Below are positions 10,783 to 22,237 of a stretch of DNA of 64,000 nucleotides, one piece after another. The notes beneath the pieces were generated by a model. It was not told where the DNA came from and did no database searches. It saw only the letters and a program-made list of their open reading frames with translations. A program made the position numbers and the translations under genes. The first letter of the stretch is position 1. Each line of letters begins with the position of its first letter. Source of the stretch: Adiantum capillus-veneris (lineage: Eukaryota; Streptophyta; Polypodiopsida; Polypodiales; Pteridaceae); the NCBI GenBank assembly GCA_014529385.2, contig CM043952.1, positions 67,692,370 through 67,756,369 of the forward strand, in the 5' to 3' direction.

Positions 10783-11103
10783 ATGTATTGCGTAATTACC
10801 TTACATTCTCTGACTATTGTAGATATCTATCCCTCAAACAAAGAAGACTTACATTGGATGGAATACAGAAAGGGCATCTTCAATGCATTCCATGCTTCAT
10901 TGGGTGAGTTTCTCTTTAGCATTGATACTAGAAGAGCGCTAGCTAAAAGGAGAGTGTTCTTCTACAACCACTTTTACAAGGCTCCTCATTCTACGTTTGA
11001 CTTCAAAAGGATGCAATATCTCTCACTTCCTCCAAAGGAGAGTCTAGAGTGGCCAGTCCTTGCCTCTAAAACCTCTGAGCATTCCATACTAAATCTCCTT
11101 TAA
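10783..11103 (+). CDS. Hypothetical 106-residue ORF, second of tandem pair (copy 1)
   Basis: Unrecognised. It is the partner of the ORF at 10382-10678, from which it differs at many positions and by a 1-nt frame change near residue 30. The shared region ends with YLSLPPKESLEWPVLASKT and both stop at the same place. It could be a degenerate exon or transposon remnant rather than a translated gene. Confidence 0.3.
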   Translation: MYCVITLHSLTIVDIYPSNKEDLHWMEYRKGIFNAFHASLGEFLFSIDTRRALAKRRVFFYNHFYKAPHSTFDFKRMQYLSLPPKESLEWPVLASKTSEHSILNLL

Positions 11104-11105
11104 AA

Positions 11106-12779
11106 AAATCAAAAGTGCTTAATATCCATGTGGTATGTGTATCCATCTTCATGTCCATGTAGGCATTTGTTGTCTTCTTCGATGATGAGGAGCTTAGGTA
11201 GATTTCTACTATGCTTATCTGCAAGTTAAAGAAATGGCTTGACTTCTAAATGATTCTTGGGATGTCCATGGTTTTGATGGAATCTTGTGTAAGATGGATA
11301 AGAAGTTTGTTGTGTATAAGTACATGATAGCCTCTCAATACTTCATATCTACCTTCCACTACACCCCCACTACATGAGGTGGCATTGAGTGATAGTTGTG
11401 TCCCACGATTTTTTTGATGAAATTAATAATCCTTTGAGAATTCTTGAAATGTGGTGTTGAAATGAATTGGTGATATTTCTTAGAACTCAAGGTAATGTCA
11501 CACTATGACAGGCGCATGAGGACTTGGACAATGATGTTGACCTCAACCTGCCTCCAAAATTTCTTCCAATGTAGCATGTAAAATGTACTATGTTTTGCAA
11601 GTATACATTGTTGTTACATTTTATTCCTTCCCTACTTGCTAGTGTCACAATTTTTAGGTCTATTTTGGAGTAATTCTATCGTAAAGGTCCCTTACATAAA
11701 GGAGAATAAGATAGTATGCGTAGAGATAATAGATGAATGACTAAACATAGTGCAATGGAATCCTAATCTAAGATGACGTCTCACACAAGGCAGCATGAGG
11801 TTACCAAAGAGCTCTAACTTGAAATTCTCAAACAAACCTATAGACAACACTTTTATAAACATTATATATACATCAATGCACAAACTATTTTCTTGCAAAC
11901 ATATTGTGAGTACTTTTTATATATATTCAGAGTCTAATTATCTTTACATTGGGTATAATCATGTGACTATATTATCAAATGAACACATTGAGTTTTAACT
12001 CTCATTTACAATGGAGGAGATCCTTTTGAGCTTGAGAATCAATAAGATAATATAAAGGGTCACTCTAGGGAGGTACAAAGGGTGAGGTATCATAGACATA
12101 AGGTGATCAAACGGGTGAAGGAGCAATAAAATTCGTAGCATGAGCCACAGAGGGTGTTGGGTGATTCTAAGGAGATGGCTCGAGTGTTGGTTGATGCATC
12201 TGAAAGCATGAGGGAGAGTACAAAGGTGTTGGACGACTAAATTTGAAGTCAGTCCTCTTGAAAATTTTGCACACAAAACTCTAAAAAAGGAGCTTAGGAT
12301 AGAGTGAGATATATGTCTCTAGACTTTGTGGAGCTCAAGTATAAGATTATGATTCTACTCATACCTTTGACTCTTTATAGTTGAACGTAAATTTGGTAAA
12401 ATTTTTCTTACAACATGAGAAAGAAGGTTGGCTGGGGAGGGCACCATGGGAAGCCTAAAGCTCTAGAAAAAATAGAAATGTTGAAGGAAAAGGAGAAATT
12501 GAACAGTAAGAGAGTTACAAAAGATAGCTCTGAGAGTGGAGGGCCACACATTGACAAAACAATGGACTCTATAAAAAAAGAGATGCTGCATATGAAGGTA
12601 GACATCATCATCATAAAAAGAAATCGTGGGATATTCACACGAAAGTGGTTACGTACATTTATGAGCCTTGTTCATTGTGAAAAGTGCATTTCCTTCAAAA
12701 GTGCGCACCCACGTGTATCGATGACAAGTTGCAAAATTCACATGCAATGGTATGTCATGTCTCAACGTGACTTGTGGAG
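11106..12779. other. Non-coding stretch (copy 1)
   Basis: No supported gene. A 139-residue open frame at 12415-12834 (Lys-rich start, MRKKVGWGGHHGKP) has no recognisable domain, overlaps the start of the repeat array and has an open frame opposite it. I leave it uncalled. Confidence 0.5.
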
Positions 12780-13560
12780 GGGTTGGGCCATTTCATTGTG
12801 GCATGACAAGAATTGGAAGGTTTTTGGACTCTAGAGGGGTCTCGCCCTACCGCTCGCCTTATTTTACATTGCGGCATGACCAAACTTTTATTGTGGCATA
12901 ATGCAAAATAAGGGAGGTGGTTGGTAGAGACCTCTCCTTTTCGCATTGTGGCATGAAATTTTCTTTTTTTTTTCCTATGCTTCCCTAGTGCTACAATACT
13001 TTCCTGTTGTGGTGCAACAACAATTTTGTCATGCCACACTGCGAGTGAAGGCAGGGGGTTTGGTAGGAACTCCTCCTTCTCGCATTCCGATGTGATATTT
13101 CTTTGTCGTTCCACAATGACATATAGAGGGGATTCCCCCTAGTGCTACACTTGTTTTGTATTTTGACGTAAAAACAAATTTTTTGTGCCACAATGCAAGA
13201 GAAGGGAGGTGGTTTGGAAGGTGCATCTTCTTCTCATGTTGTGGAGTAGCATTTCTTTGTTGTGCTATACTGCGACATGGAGGTGATGCCCCCTATTGCT
13301 ACACTATTGCACATTGTGGTGAAACAACAATTTTGTCGTGCCACAATGTGAGCGACGAGAATGGGTTTGGTAGGCATGCCTCCTTCTCATATTGTGGCGT
13401 GAAATTGTTTGCCGCACGTGAGTACGACATGGAAGGGTCTCCCACAATTGCCTTCATGTTTGGCACTATGTCGTGACAACATAAATGTCATGCCACAATG
13501 CAAGAAAGAAGGAGGGGGTTATATGCAGCCCTCTTTCTTGTGATGTGCCATGACATAAGG
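12780..13560. repeat. Diverged ~152-bp tandem array (copy 1)
   Basis: A block with GTCATGCCACAATGCAAGAG, then AGGGGGTTTGGTAGG, CCTCCTTCTC and ATTGTGGCATGA recurs. The GTCATGCC-type marker is at 13028, 13185, 13335 and 13487, so the spacing is 150-157 bp. Weaker partial units lie to the left (12800-13000) and a scattered piece at 13720-13810. The many overlapping ORFs on both strands here are repeat shadows. Confidence 0.8.
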
Positions 13561-14470
13561 TCATTGTGGAATAACTCAACAACACCTTTTGTCTACAACT
13601 ATTTTATTTATAGAAAAATGTTTATGTCAAACAACAACGTAAGAGGGAATTGGGTGCAGAAGTTTTAGGGTTTCTCTTGTGTTGTAGCATGAAAAATTTA
13701 TATTGTTGCATCAATCACAATGCAAGAAGGGCCCGTGCATTTTTATCACCTCTCCCTCTTGTATTGTGGTGCAATTCATGACCAAAAAATGCAACACTGT
13801 GGCACAGAGAAAGGAACAAGATGGAAAAGATAATCCTAACTCAAAGAAAAATCTACATGGACTCCTCCATTATGATTTAAGATAAGTACAATTAAATGGT
13901 GAGCGATACACTAACTTCTTTCTCCCTTCCTACTCTTCCTCTTCTTCCTTCGTCTTTGTTGGTTTCTTATGCTCTCTCTTTGCACTGTTGTTTCTCACAG
14001 TATTTGCCTTCTAGGATGCTTTGATCTTATTTTTTAGCTCCTCATGCATTACTTTTTCCTTAGAGAGAAAATTTTGAACCTCACTCAAGTCCGTTCTTGT
14101 AAGGTCTCTGGCACCCTTGCAGAGGGGATTTCCATGTAAAGGATTAATATCATGCCAGTTTGGTTAGAAATTGAAATCTTCTATTTTTGGCAGTTTCTCC
14201 ACCTTTGATGTACTAATGATGAATATATTGATGTAAGCTTTTCAATTTTTTTTTCACTTTTAGCCTTTTCTGTCCAAAAATAGTAAGTTTTGAGGTGCTT
14301 ACACCCACCTAGACGCGACCATCTCGTCAAAATCTACCCCATCTTGAATTTCCATAAAAATAGCTGCTTGCTATAAAAATTGCTAAATATAGTAGGTGTG
14401 TGCATATGACACCTTAACTTGTCATCTCAAGCTTGTCTTTTAATAGCAACTTTCAGAATTAAATTCTGAT
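13561..14470. other. Non-coding stretch (copy 1)
   Basis: A stray unit of the ~152-bp repeat lies near 13720-13810. Otherwise I see nothing beyond Pyr-rich tracts at 13920-13990. Confidence 0.5.
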
Positions 14471-14900
14471 AAGCCAAGCTCACTCTAAACAATTAATTTT
14501 CATCCTAGTGTTAATAAATTAATTCCTAAGTCTAAGGTATGTATGTGTATGCATGTGCATGGGCATGTAAGTGCATGTGTATGTATGCTCATGTATGGAC
14601 ATAAATGACCCATATCCATGGACCCATATTTTATAGAATAATTGACTATGAGCATGGGGGCACTACATGAGGTGTACACTCTCATAAGCCAAGCTCACTC
14701 TAAACAATTAATTTTCATCCTAGTGTTAATAAATTAATTCCTAAGTCTAAGGTATGTATGTGTATGCATGTGCATGGGTACGTATGTGCATGTGTATGTT
14801 TGTCCATGTATGGACATAAATGACCCATAGCCATGGATCCATCTTTTATAGAATATTTGACTATGAGCATGGGGGCACTACATGAGGTGTATCACCTAAA
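14471..14900. repeat. 215-bp tandem duplication (copy 1)
   Basis: AAGCCAAGCTCACTCTAAAC starts a unit at 14471 and again at 14686. The two units are nearly identical through CATGAGGTGTA and contain a GTATGTGTATGCATGTGCAT-rich segment. Confidence 0.95.
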
Positions 14901-15793
14901 AGGGTAAAGAGAGACACCTCTAATGCCTAAGTGGGAGCTTGTGACACCCCTACACATGATTTTATCAAGAGGGGGCTATCTAGGGAGGTATGGGGATGAT
15001 TTGGACAACAAGGAACCAAACTCAATATAGAGGGCATTCCCACTCAGTTTTACACACACTTGGGAGAAGGGAGCTCTGCTCTTGTGGCAAACAACTTGGT
15101 GATTACCGCATCAAAGCTTTGAGAGATCAATAACTCCAAATCATATCTGGGTAATGTAGATATATTATTAATCTCTTCTCTCAATTGAAATCCTTTCCAA
15201 TTGCTGCCATATTATTATTCAAATGGAATCCTTCCAATTACTACCATATTATTATTCAATTGGAACCCTTTCCAATTGCTACTTTATTATCAAATGCTAT
15301 TATCTTATTTAATTATCCTCAATTGGAAATCAACAATCATTATACCTTTTTTATGGTAATTTCTCTACATTACAAAGTAATGAAGGTCTCACTGCTCGAT
15401 TCCATAATCAACTGTGTTGACTGCATGCAGGTTTTTCATCAATGTAACCTAGATGCTTGCACGAACTAGCTAATCATATTCAAGAATTTTTTTTGAATAA
15501 AATGATGGATTCATTAGGAGAAACTTGGACTCAATTTTGGGCCCTGTAAGAAACGCCAACTCAGCATAGAGAGAGGTAATTATGAAAAATGCATAAGTTT
15601 TTTTTGGAATTCTATTTCTCATAGTGCATACATAAAAGTTTGCTCAATCACTTAAATGCATGCTCTTACATAATGCTTTTCAAGATCCCAACTTAAGTGT
15701 ACACAAAAATCCATGTCTATGAATCTTAATGAGTGATGCGATGTGTGATGAGAGAAAACACATAAGTGTTGTTTTCAAACTACAAAAATAATA
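14901..15793. other. Non-coding stretch with short direct repeats (copy 1)
   Basis: At about 15180-15290 a ~44-bp unit of the type AATTG..ATCCTTTCCAATTGCT followed by ACCATATTATTATTCAA is repeated two to three times. No gene seen. Confidence 0.6.
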
Positions 15794-16104
15794 CCACGGA
15801 TGCATCCGGAACGTCCAAAAACCTTAAGATAGCTTTAAAATGCTGAAATTTGACGTCAAGGGCCTCTATTCGCTTGGTATTGATCTGATGCGCTTGGTAT
15901 TGATCTGATGAGGCCCAGGCTTAAAATGCTATATCTTGAGCTAGAGCGAATAGAGGCCCTTGATGTCAGATTTCAGCGTTTTAAAGAGCTATCTTAAGGT
16001 TTTTGGACATTTCGGATATCAAGCGAATAGAGGCTCTTGACGTCAGATTTCAGCGTTTTAAAGAGCTATCTTAAGGTTTTTGGACGTTTCGGATGCATCC
16101 GTGG
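15794..16104. mobile_element. Foldback (hairpin) element 1, copy 1
   Basis: It begins CCACGGATGCATCCGGAACG and ends CGGATGCATCCGTGG. The left arm (~83 nt, 15794-15877) is complementary to two consecutive right-arm copies (15943-16018 and 16020-16104, period 77), so one arm is duplicated. The centre has a second duplication (GCGCTTGGTATTGATCTGAT twice). The sequence immediately to the right (to about 16210) repeats parts of the centre and carries its own AACCAAG/CTTGGTT inversion. It resembles a MITE or foldback. No clear target duplication was found and no transposase is encoded. Confidence 0.75.
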
Positions 16105-16210
16105 GCTTAAAAAATGCTATATCTTAATCCTAGGGCCTCATGAGGTTAGAACCAAGTGAATAGAGGTCCCAGAGACCCCTCAAGGGCCTAAATTTGCTTG
16201 GTTCTGACTC

Positions 16211-17682
16211 CTTCATAGTCTTAAATAGTATTTGTCAATCACTATCAAGTACAATCTGTTCGAATTTAAATTGTGAGTACTTCATAAAAGGGTGATTGAT
16301 GCTTGTGCGAGATGCACAAGTACAAGTACTTCACTTTATAGGATAGCAATAGCGGGTCATAGAAAGGCGTTCGGCGCTTGTGCAAGATGTCATTATCAAG
16401 CGCCTTACTTTTCTGATGATAGTGACAATTTGACCAAAATGGTTTTCATGGACATTTTCAAAATGAGAAAAAAAGTTTTTTCTACGGAACGTTAGCCTTC
16501 TACGTATTGGCTAAGGAGCATTCTCTCACTAGAGCTAAAATGCCCAAAAATGAGTCCATTTCTTTCCTAATGGTTCTTGCAAGTAGATATAAGTGATTAA
16601 TCATGTGATTAATGTATAGTTTATAACGCATGTTTATCATAAGATAATGGAAGGATTAAGCAAGCATATGTTTTTGGTTTGTTGTGTTGAATAACCATAA
16701 ATGTTTTGGAATTAAAACACTTATAATCATTTACCCTACTTCCATTGGATTCTTATACTTTAGCTTACAACTTCTCAAGTTAAGTTAAGTATCTACTAGT
16801 AGTGGGAATGGCACCGAAGAGAACTCTCTATGGTGGATCACACGATCACGAAGATGGAACCAGTGTGATGGTCAAGGTAAAGGAAAGGCCTTGATGAACG
16901 AAGATGTGCCACTTATCCCACGAAGTGATGTTATTGCTCAAGAACATGTAGGAAACTTCTTTTTTGTTCAATGCATCATGAGTAATTAGGAAGGAGAAAA
17001 CTAACTAAACATTGGGTCAGTTTTAATTCAAAACCACATCAATTGAACTTGTTACCTTTCTTTAAGTTGTAATAATATGGAAGGATTGTTTGAGGATATA
17101 CTGTCTGAACTAGGAAAGATTGCCTAGTAGGAAAACTCTCGAACCTTCTTCATTTAGATCCTATACAGATATAGTCAAAAATGCCTTTGATATCCAAGGA
17201 GGAGGGCTTAGCAGAGTGAACGCTAAATCAGTGCATATGGGTGCACACAATTTAGTTGTATGGACAACTAAAGACACCAAGAGCTATAAACTCTCACCAA
17301 GAAGAGTAAACTCTTTGGGTTGGGATATTTTAATGAAGAAGGAACATATGCTCTTTTTCTTCTATAAAAGATTGTTTTGGTGTCGCTTTTATCACGTTTG
17401 AAGGATTTTTTAAACAAACTTGTGATGGAAACCATAAAAAGGAACTTCGTGTATGAACAATCATGTTGTAGTGATTAGAAAACAAGCAAGAAAGTGTGAC
17501 TCTGGAGTGTCAGTTAAGGATGGGTGGTCTCAATTAGTCAAGAAACTCTCCGCTCCTCACGGATAGAAGAAGCGACACTAGAGACTCATTTTGACAAGAG
17601 TTGAGAAGTCCGAATATTGTGCACAATAGCACATCCCTATCTTGGTGCATAATCAGTGTCGCATGTGTTAGTCGCTGCTAAC
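16211..17682. other. Non-coding stretch, possibly including an LTR (copy 1)
   Basis: No supported gene. A 93-residue open frame at 17120-17401 (LEPSSFRSYTDIVKNAF) and a GGATCACACGATCACGAAG region are unrecognised. The right part would be LTR if the PPT at 17684-17696 is real. Confidence 0.4.
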
Positions 17683-17696
17683 ATTCCCTCCCACCT
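17666..17696 (-). promoter_or_regulatory. Candidate polypurine tract and LTR start (copy 1)
   Basis: On the minus strand a 13-nt purine tract with one T, AGGTGGGAGGGAA (17684-17696), is followed immediately by TGTTAGCAGCGACTAACA, an LTR-like start with a short palindrome. This is the arrangement of the 3' end of an LTR retrotransposon running right to left. I could not find the other LTR boundary or coding remnants upstream. Confidence 0.4.
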
Positions 17697-19790
17697 AAAT
17701 TGGCACACGTTCTTGTGTGCAGCTGAAGCAAAGCACAAAGACATGGTAGAAAACACGTCCATGGAGGAATATTGAGTTGCAAAAAATAAAACAAGTAATG
17801 AGTATCAAAGGTCAACAAAGATAAATAAAACATGAAGTATAATGAAAGATAATGCAAAGTGAATGTTTGCTTCTAAAAGATGGTTTCATCGTAGCCAAAA
17901 ACTAAACAACATAAACAAAAAGACACCTAAACTAACATGAAGATTAAACCACTAGAAAATCCAGATTTATGCATGTGACACAAACAATCAATTATGACCC
18001 TAGGCTACTGCAAGTTCAGAAACCTATTAGCCTAAAAACCATATGATCAATCTTAAAAAATTATCCAAGTCTATCATGTCTATGGGCCATAAAGAATCTC
18101 CTAATCAATTAGTACACTGTCACTTTAGCTTGTTGAAGCTCATGAAGATTTTTTTTAAATTTCATAGAAAAAATTAAAGCACATCACAAGGCTACCACCC
18201 CAAGGAAAGTCTAGCTACAACTCTCGGCTCCTTGAACCCTCAAGAAGGTGTTCCAAGAATCTACTAGCCTACCAAGGTGATGGCTAACCACATCAACCTA
18301 GGGCATCGGTTTAGGGCCTTAAACAAGCAAGTCAAGGTGATTCCCCTCGCTTGCCAAGTGCCAATAAGGCGCTAGGCCTCACATGGAGACAAACTTAACA
18401 TAGAAATTTCCTTTTCATGTGTCTAGTAGAATTTGTGCTACTCTTTTTAGACACCTTGATTCCTTTTATTTGCAAGCCAAGCTTCTTGAAGCTAAGTGTT
18501 AAAAAACACAATCTACAAAAGCTATTTATTGAAAGCCAAGAAAAACACACAAAAAACATGATTGAAAACCTAAAGCTAGGGTCTCAAATACCCAAATATA
18601 TCAAAGAAAAAAAACCCTAGGGAAAAAAAGTGCCTTTGGTTATGCACATTATCATCTAGGATAGCAAATGTATGCACATACACATAAAAGTAAGAGAGAA
18701 AATGCTTCTATAATGGCTCATTTTACAATGTTAAAACCTCTCATGTATAATTCAAGCTTGATTAATCTCTAGCTCAAACAAAATGTGCACTTTAAAACAA
18801 ACCATGAGCTAGAAATAATGCAATCTTGAATCAATATGAAGTGACTCTTGAAAGCCAAATTTTACATCTCTAAAGCTTTCCAAAAAAGTTGGCTAGCAAC
18901 TAGCTCACATGCGTCCGGTGGCGCCCGGTGGGCAGCATAGCATGATAACATGGCACCCGCTATGGGGGGTCAAATCCCATGCAAAAATTTGTGAAAGAAA
19001 GGGAGGAGAGCACCAACGGCATCGTTGGTGCCCCTCCTAAGGGGTGCATCGTATAATGCTTGGCATTCAAGGCAGGACCATAACGAGGAGGTGCTTCACA
19101 TGCAAGAGGAGAGTCAAAGATAGAAAGGGGAGAGCCAAAAATAGAAAATGTGGTCTCACACTCCCATAAGGGGCCAGTCTTTTCTAGCTTCAAGGGTTTT
19201 TTTTTTTGGGAGAAAGAGAGAAGAAGAAGGGAGAGGCCCCACAAGAGCTCCAGGGACATTTTTTTTGGCGGAATGTAGATTGAGAAGGAGGATCCAACGG
19301 AAAATAAGGAGGGGTGTTGAAAGCTTCTTTGAGCCAACAAAGGCAAAAAGGTCTTTGGGCTCGTGTTGTTTGTGGAGAGTTGCTCTGAGGCAAAATCAGG
19401 CATCATCAGAGCCTTTTGATGCTCGTTGTGCGGGAGTCGATGGAGTCATGTGATAGAAAAGAATTCCTAGGGTTGTAATAGGTATTTTCTATCAATAATT
19501 GAAAGGAACCATAGCCAAGTTTTTTGTCATCTCCTTCCCCTATCGCCCCCTTCTTGTCTTTGCTCTGTCCTCGCTGTGACTGGTGCCGGTTTGAGAAGTG
19601 TGTGCCTCCCCAGACATATGGCGTGAGTGTGAGAGAGAAAGCGAGAGTGGTTTGTGTGTGTGGAAGCTGTTAACAGGCGAAGTTAGTGCGGTGTATTGTC
19701 AAATGTTAGTGCAAGGGTGTTGTGCATACAATCGCGTGCATGATTTGTAGGCAAAATTGTCGAGTTTTGAAGGTGAACTCTAGTGAATTG
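17697..19790. other. Non-coding stretch left of the copia element (copy 1)
   Basis: No gene supported. At 18960-19450 there are open frames on both strands around T- and G-rich tracts, which I treat as chance. 19440-19790 (TTGTAATAGGTATTTTCTAT, then GTGTGAGAGAGAAAGCGAGAG) is LTR-like in composition and is the target into which copia inserted. Confidence 0.5.
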
Positions 19791-20054
19791 TGCTAGGTTT
19801 AGTGGCCATGTGGCCGACCGCCCATCACTAACTGCTACTCACCCTAAGTGTATAGCTATACACTTGTGTGATCCATTAACACAAAGTAGAGTGTGTATTG
19901 TGCCTAAGTGCATAAGATACAGAAGAAAGAAAGGGGGCACATAGTTTGTGTTGGCTCTCCCCCTCCAACCTGTGTGTGTGGCTATGGTGGTGTGTGTGAA
20001 TCAGTGTGCATATTTATCTTCCTCTCCCACTGTGCTCCCGGCTCCTCTCCTTCA
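19791..20054 (+). repeat. Copia 5' LTR (copy 1)
   Basis: It starts TGCTAGGTTTAGTGG (probably TGTTAGG originally, as in the 3' LTR) and ends CTCCTCTCCTTCA, two bases before the PBS. The counterpart is 25308-25564. Confidence 0.93.
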
Positions 20055-20056
20055 TC

Positions 20057-20067
20057 TGGTATCAGAG
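20057..20067 (+). promoter_or_regulatory. Copia primer binding site (initiator-Met tRNA)
   Basis: TGGTATCAGAG matches the plant tRNA-iMet 3' end complement exactly over 11 bases and sits two bases inside the LTR. Confidence 0.93.
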
Positions 20068-21210
20068 TTGTTTCATTCCCAAAATCGCTTTTACGTGCAC
20101 ACATGCACTATCAAGAGTGCAAGCAATGTTCCAACTTTGACATCGGCAAATTCAACATTCGGAGAGCATTTCCATCTGGTGTCCTTGGGTTTTACCCCCC
20201 TTTTGGAGCCATTCATGCCATCAAAAATCTCATTCGAGCTACAATTTAGGAGCTGCACTTTTTAACTCTCTTTCGATAGTTTGTGCTGTAGAGCTTCCAT
20301 AGCCATTACAGGTACCATTGTTGCACTATCTTCCATCTATGAGAGCCCACGGCTCATTCGGGAGTGTATGGCCTCTTTTGGAGTGGCCTCATACACACAC
20401 ATAGAGTGGGAGTTTGACGGAATTCTCTTCTTCAACTACAGGTACAGATACAGGTACATGTACAAGTACATAGAGTGACTTGGTTAGCTTCCTCTGTGCT
20501 TCTCGGCCTCAATTTCGGCTTTGGCTATGACATTGGCATCTACTCATAGGCTACAGGTTTCAGTGCTTGCAATATTTTGGTTCTAGTGGGAGCAAATTGT
20601 TTAATGCGTACATGCATATGTTGGCACTTTTGAAAAATTTTGAGCTCTTTTAAGAGCAGTTTGACTCCTCGCATGGATATTTATTTGCATGCACATGCTT
20701 TTGGCGCCTGTTTGAGCATCATGATAGACTTGTACATCTTTGTGGATACTGCGATTGTACGCTTTTGTGGAGCCATCTTTTGGCTGGGACTGCATTTCCG
20801 AGACTTGGTTTGGATGATAGCCATTTTTGACGCTTGCCTATACATTTTGCTACATAACCTATGTTGTTGAGGGTCGATAGCGTGAGGTTTTCATTAAGCT
20901 AGTGTATTCTCAAATGTGGAGTTACCTTTGGTGATACAGGTAGCTGGGCATCCCTTACGAGGCCTCGCCATAGGACATATATAGAGTGGTATAGGTGCTT
21001 TTGACGCCGAGTTGGCGGTCTATGGTCAGTTTGACAGTTTATGCACCTCAATTAATCTCTATGCAGTGTGCTTTTGAGAGGCATTGCCCTCTTTTATTCT
21101 TTGTGAGTGACATATTTGGTCATTTTGTCTCATATTTTGGTTGACACAGTCCTAAATACAAAGAAGACTTTGTTGAAATTTTCCCAGAATCTTTTGGTAG
21201 TTTTGTCATC
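20068..21210 (+). other. Copia leader between PBS and gag (copy 1)
   Basis: About 1.1 kb with no supported gene, longer than is usual for a copia leader. It has a small ACAGGTACAGATACAGGTACA repeat at about 20438-20465. Confidence 0.6.
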
Positions 21211-22125
21211 ATGTCTACTAGCAAAGACCGTGACATTTATGACATAAATAAGTTTGATGCTACTAATTTTCAGGTTTGGAAGAACCAAATGCATGATGAC
21301 TTGTCCAAAACAAGCAAAAGTTGCCTATTGCCTATGTGGCTAGAATTGAAGATATGCACATGAATTAGTTTCAGTTGGAGGAGCTTAATGAGCTATGCAG
21401 GTCTACGATTAGATTTCACCTTGGTGAGTTCGTGTACTTTTTAGTGCTAGGACGCGAAATTGCTCATGCTTTATGGAAGAAATTATGTGACACTTACAAA
21501 AAGGATACGGCTAGCAATAAGTTTTCATGATGCAAAAACTTTTTAACCTTCCTATGAAGGAGTCAACTAGTGTTTCCGGCCATATCAATGATTTTGATTC
21601 TCCTTTTTACCAGGTTTGTGCATAGCGCATGACCATTGATGATGAGATGAAAGCAATCTTTTGTATTTGTTCGTTGCCACCCTCTTGCGATATATTTTGC
21701 ACAGCTATTAGTAACTCTGCTCCTAATAGTAAGCTAAAATACGATGATTTCACTAGTGCACTTTTATCAGAGGAGATGCATCACAAGACCATGAATAGCT
21801 TGCATTATGGTGAAGCTCAGTATGTGTAAAGGGATGATAAGCAACGTAAGGGCTGTTCTTGCAACGTGAGTCCAAGAAAGAGGGAAATAGAGATGCATCA
21901 AAGGGTAGATCAAAGTTTCATGGTCGGTACAATGTTCAATGCCATTATTGCAATAAATTTGGTGACATAAAGAAGGATTGCTATACTTGAAAGCGTGACA
22001 AATAGAAGGGCAAAGTTAAAGGCAAAGATCATGATGATAAAGAGAAGAAATTGAAGAGTTCAGTTAAGATTGAGGAATTGAACATAGTTCAAGATGAGAG
22101 TGATGCGCAAAGAAATTAATATGTT
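21211..22125 (+). pseudogene. Copia gag, broken (copy 1)
   Basis: It starts at ATG 21211 (MSTSKDRDIYDINKFDATNF then QVWKNQM), the usual copia Gag beginning. A frameshift near 21310 and a TAG near 21366 break it. The body continues in pieces through 21629-21829 (MTIDDEMKAIFCICSLPPSC). The zinc knuckle at 21940-21981 reads CHYCNKFGDIKKDC: the spacing is that of CX2CX4HX4C, but the His position is Asp, so metal binding should be lost. Gag would form the particle and bind RNA. Confidence 0.85.
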
Positions 22126-22237
22126 GATTGAAAAATTATGATTACTTTTATGATGCACATGAAACTCTATCTTTGCAGAGTTCTATGCCAGATGATTTCT
22201 TTTATATGCACATGAAACTCTATCTCTACAGAGTTCT

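Larger units (their letters stand above)
10310..11105 (+). repeat. ~420-bp tandem duplication carrying two related ORFs (copy 1)
   Basis: The segment with ACTCCACAAGAGATTC, a Pyr-rich stretch, TATTGTAGATATCTATCC and an ORF occurs at about 10330-10680 and again at about 10752-11105. The two units are clearly homologous but well diverged, so they are older than the 30-kb duplication. Confidence 0.85.

Noticed and set aside
12415-12834. 139-residue ORF with a Lys-rich start
   Set aside because: No recognisable domain. It runs into the 152-bp repeat array and has an open frame on the opposite strand; probably chance.
17120-17401. 93-residue ORF (LEPSSFRSYTDIVKN)
   Set aside because: No family recognised, no homologous frame elsewhere in the window outside copy 2, and it lies where an LTR is suspected.
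18960-19453. Overlapping ORFs on both strands around T- and G-rich tracts
   Set aside because: Low-complexity composition and indels between the two copies change the frames (148 against 128 residues, 101 against 79), so no sign of coding constraint.
20310-20870. ORFs in the copia leader
   Set aside because: Not similar to copia Gag, no domain, and the leader carries indels between copies.
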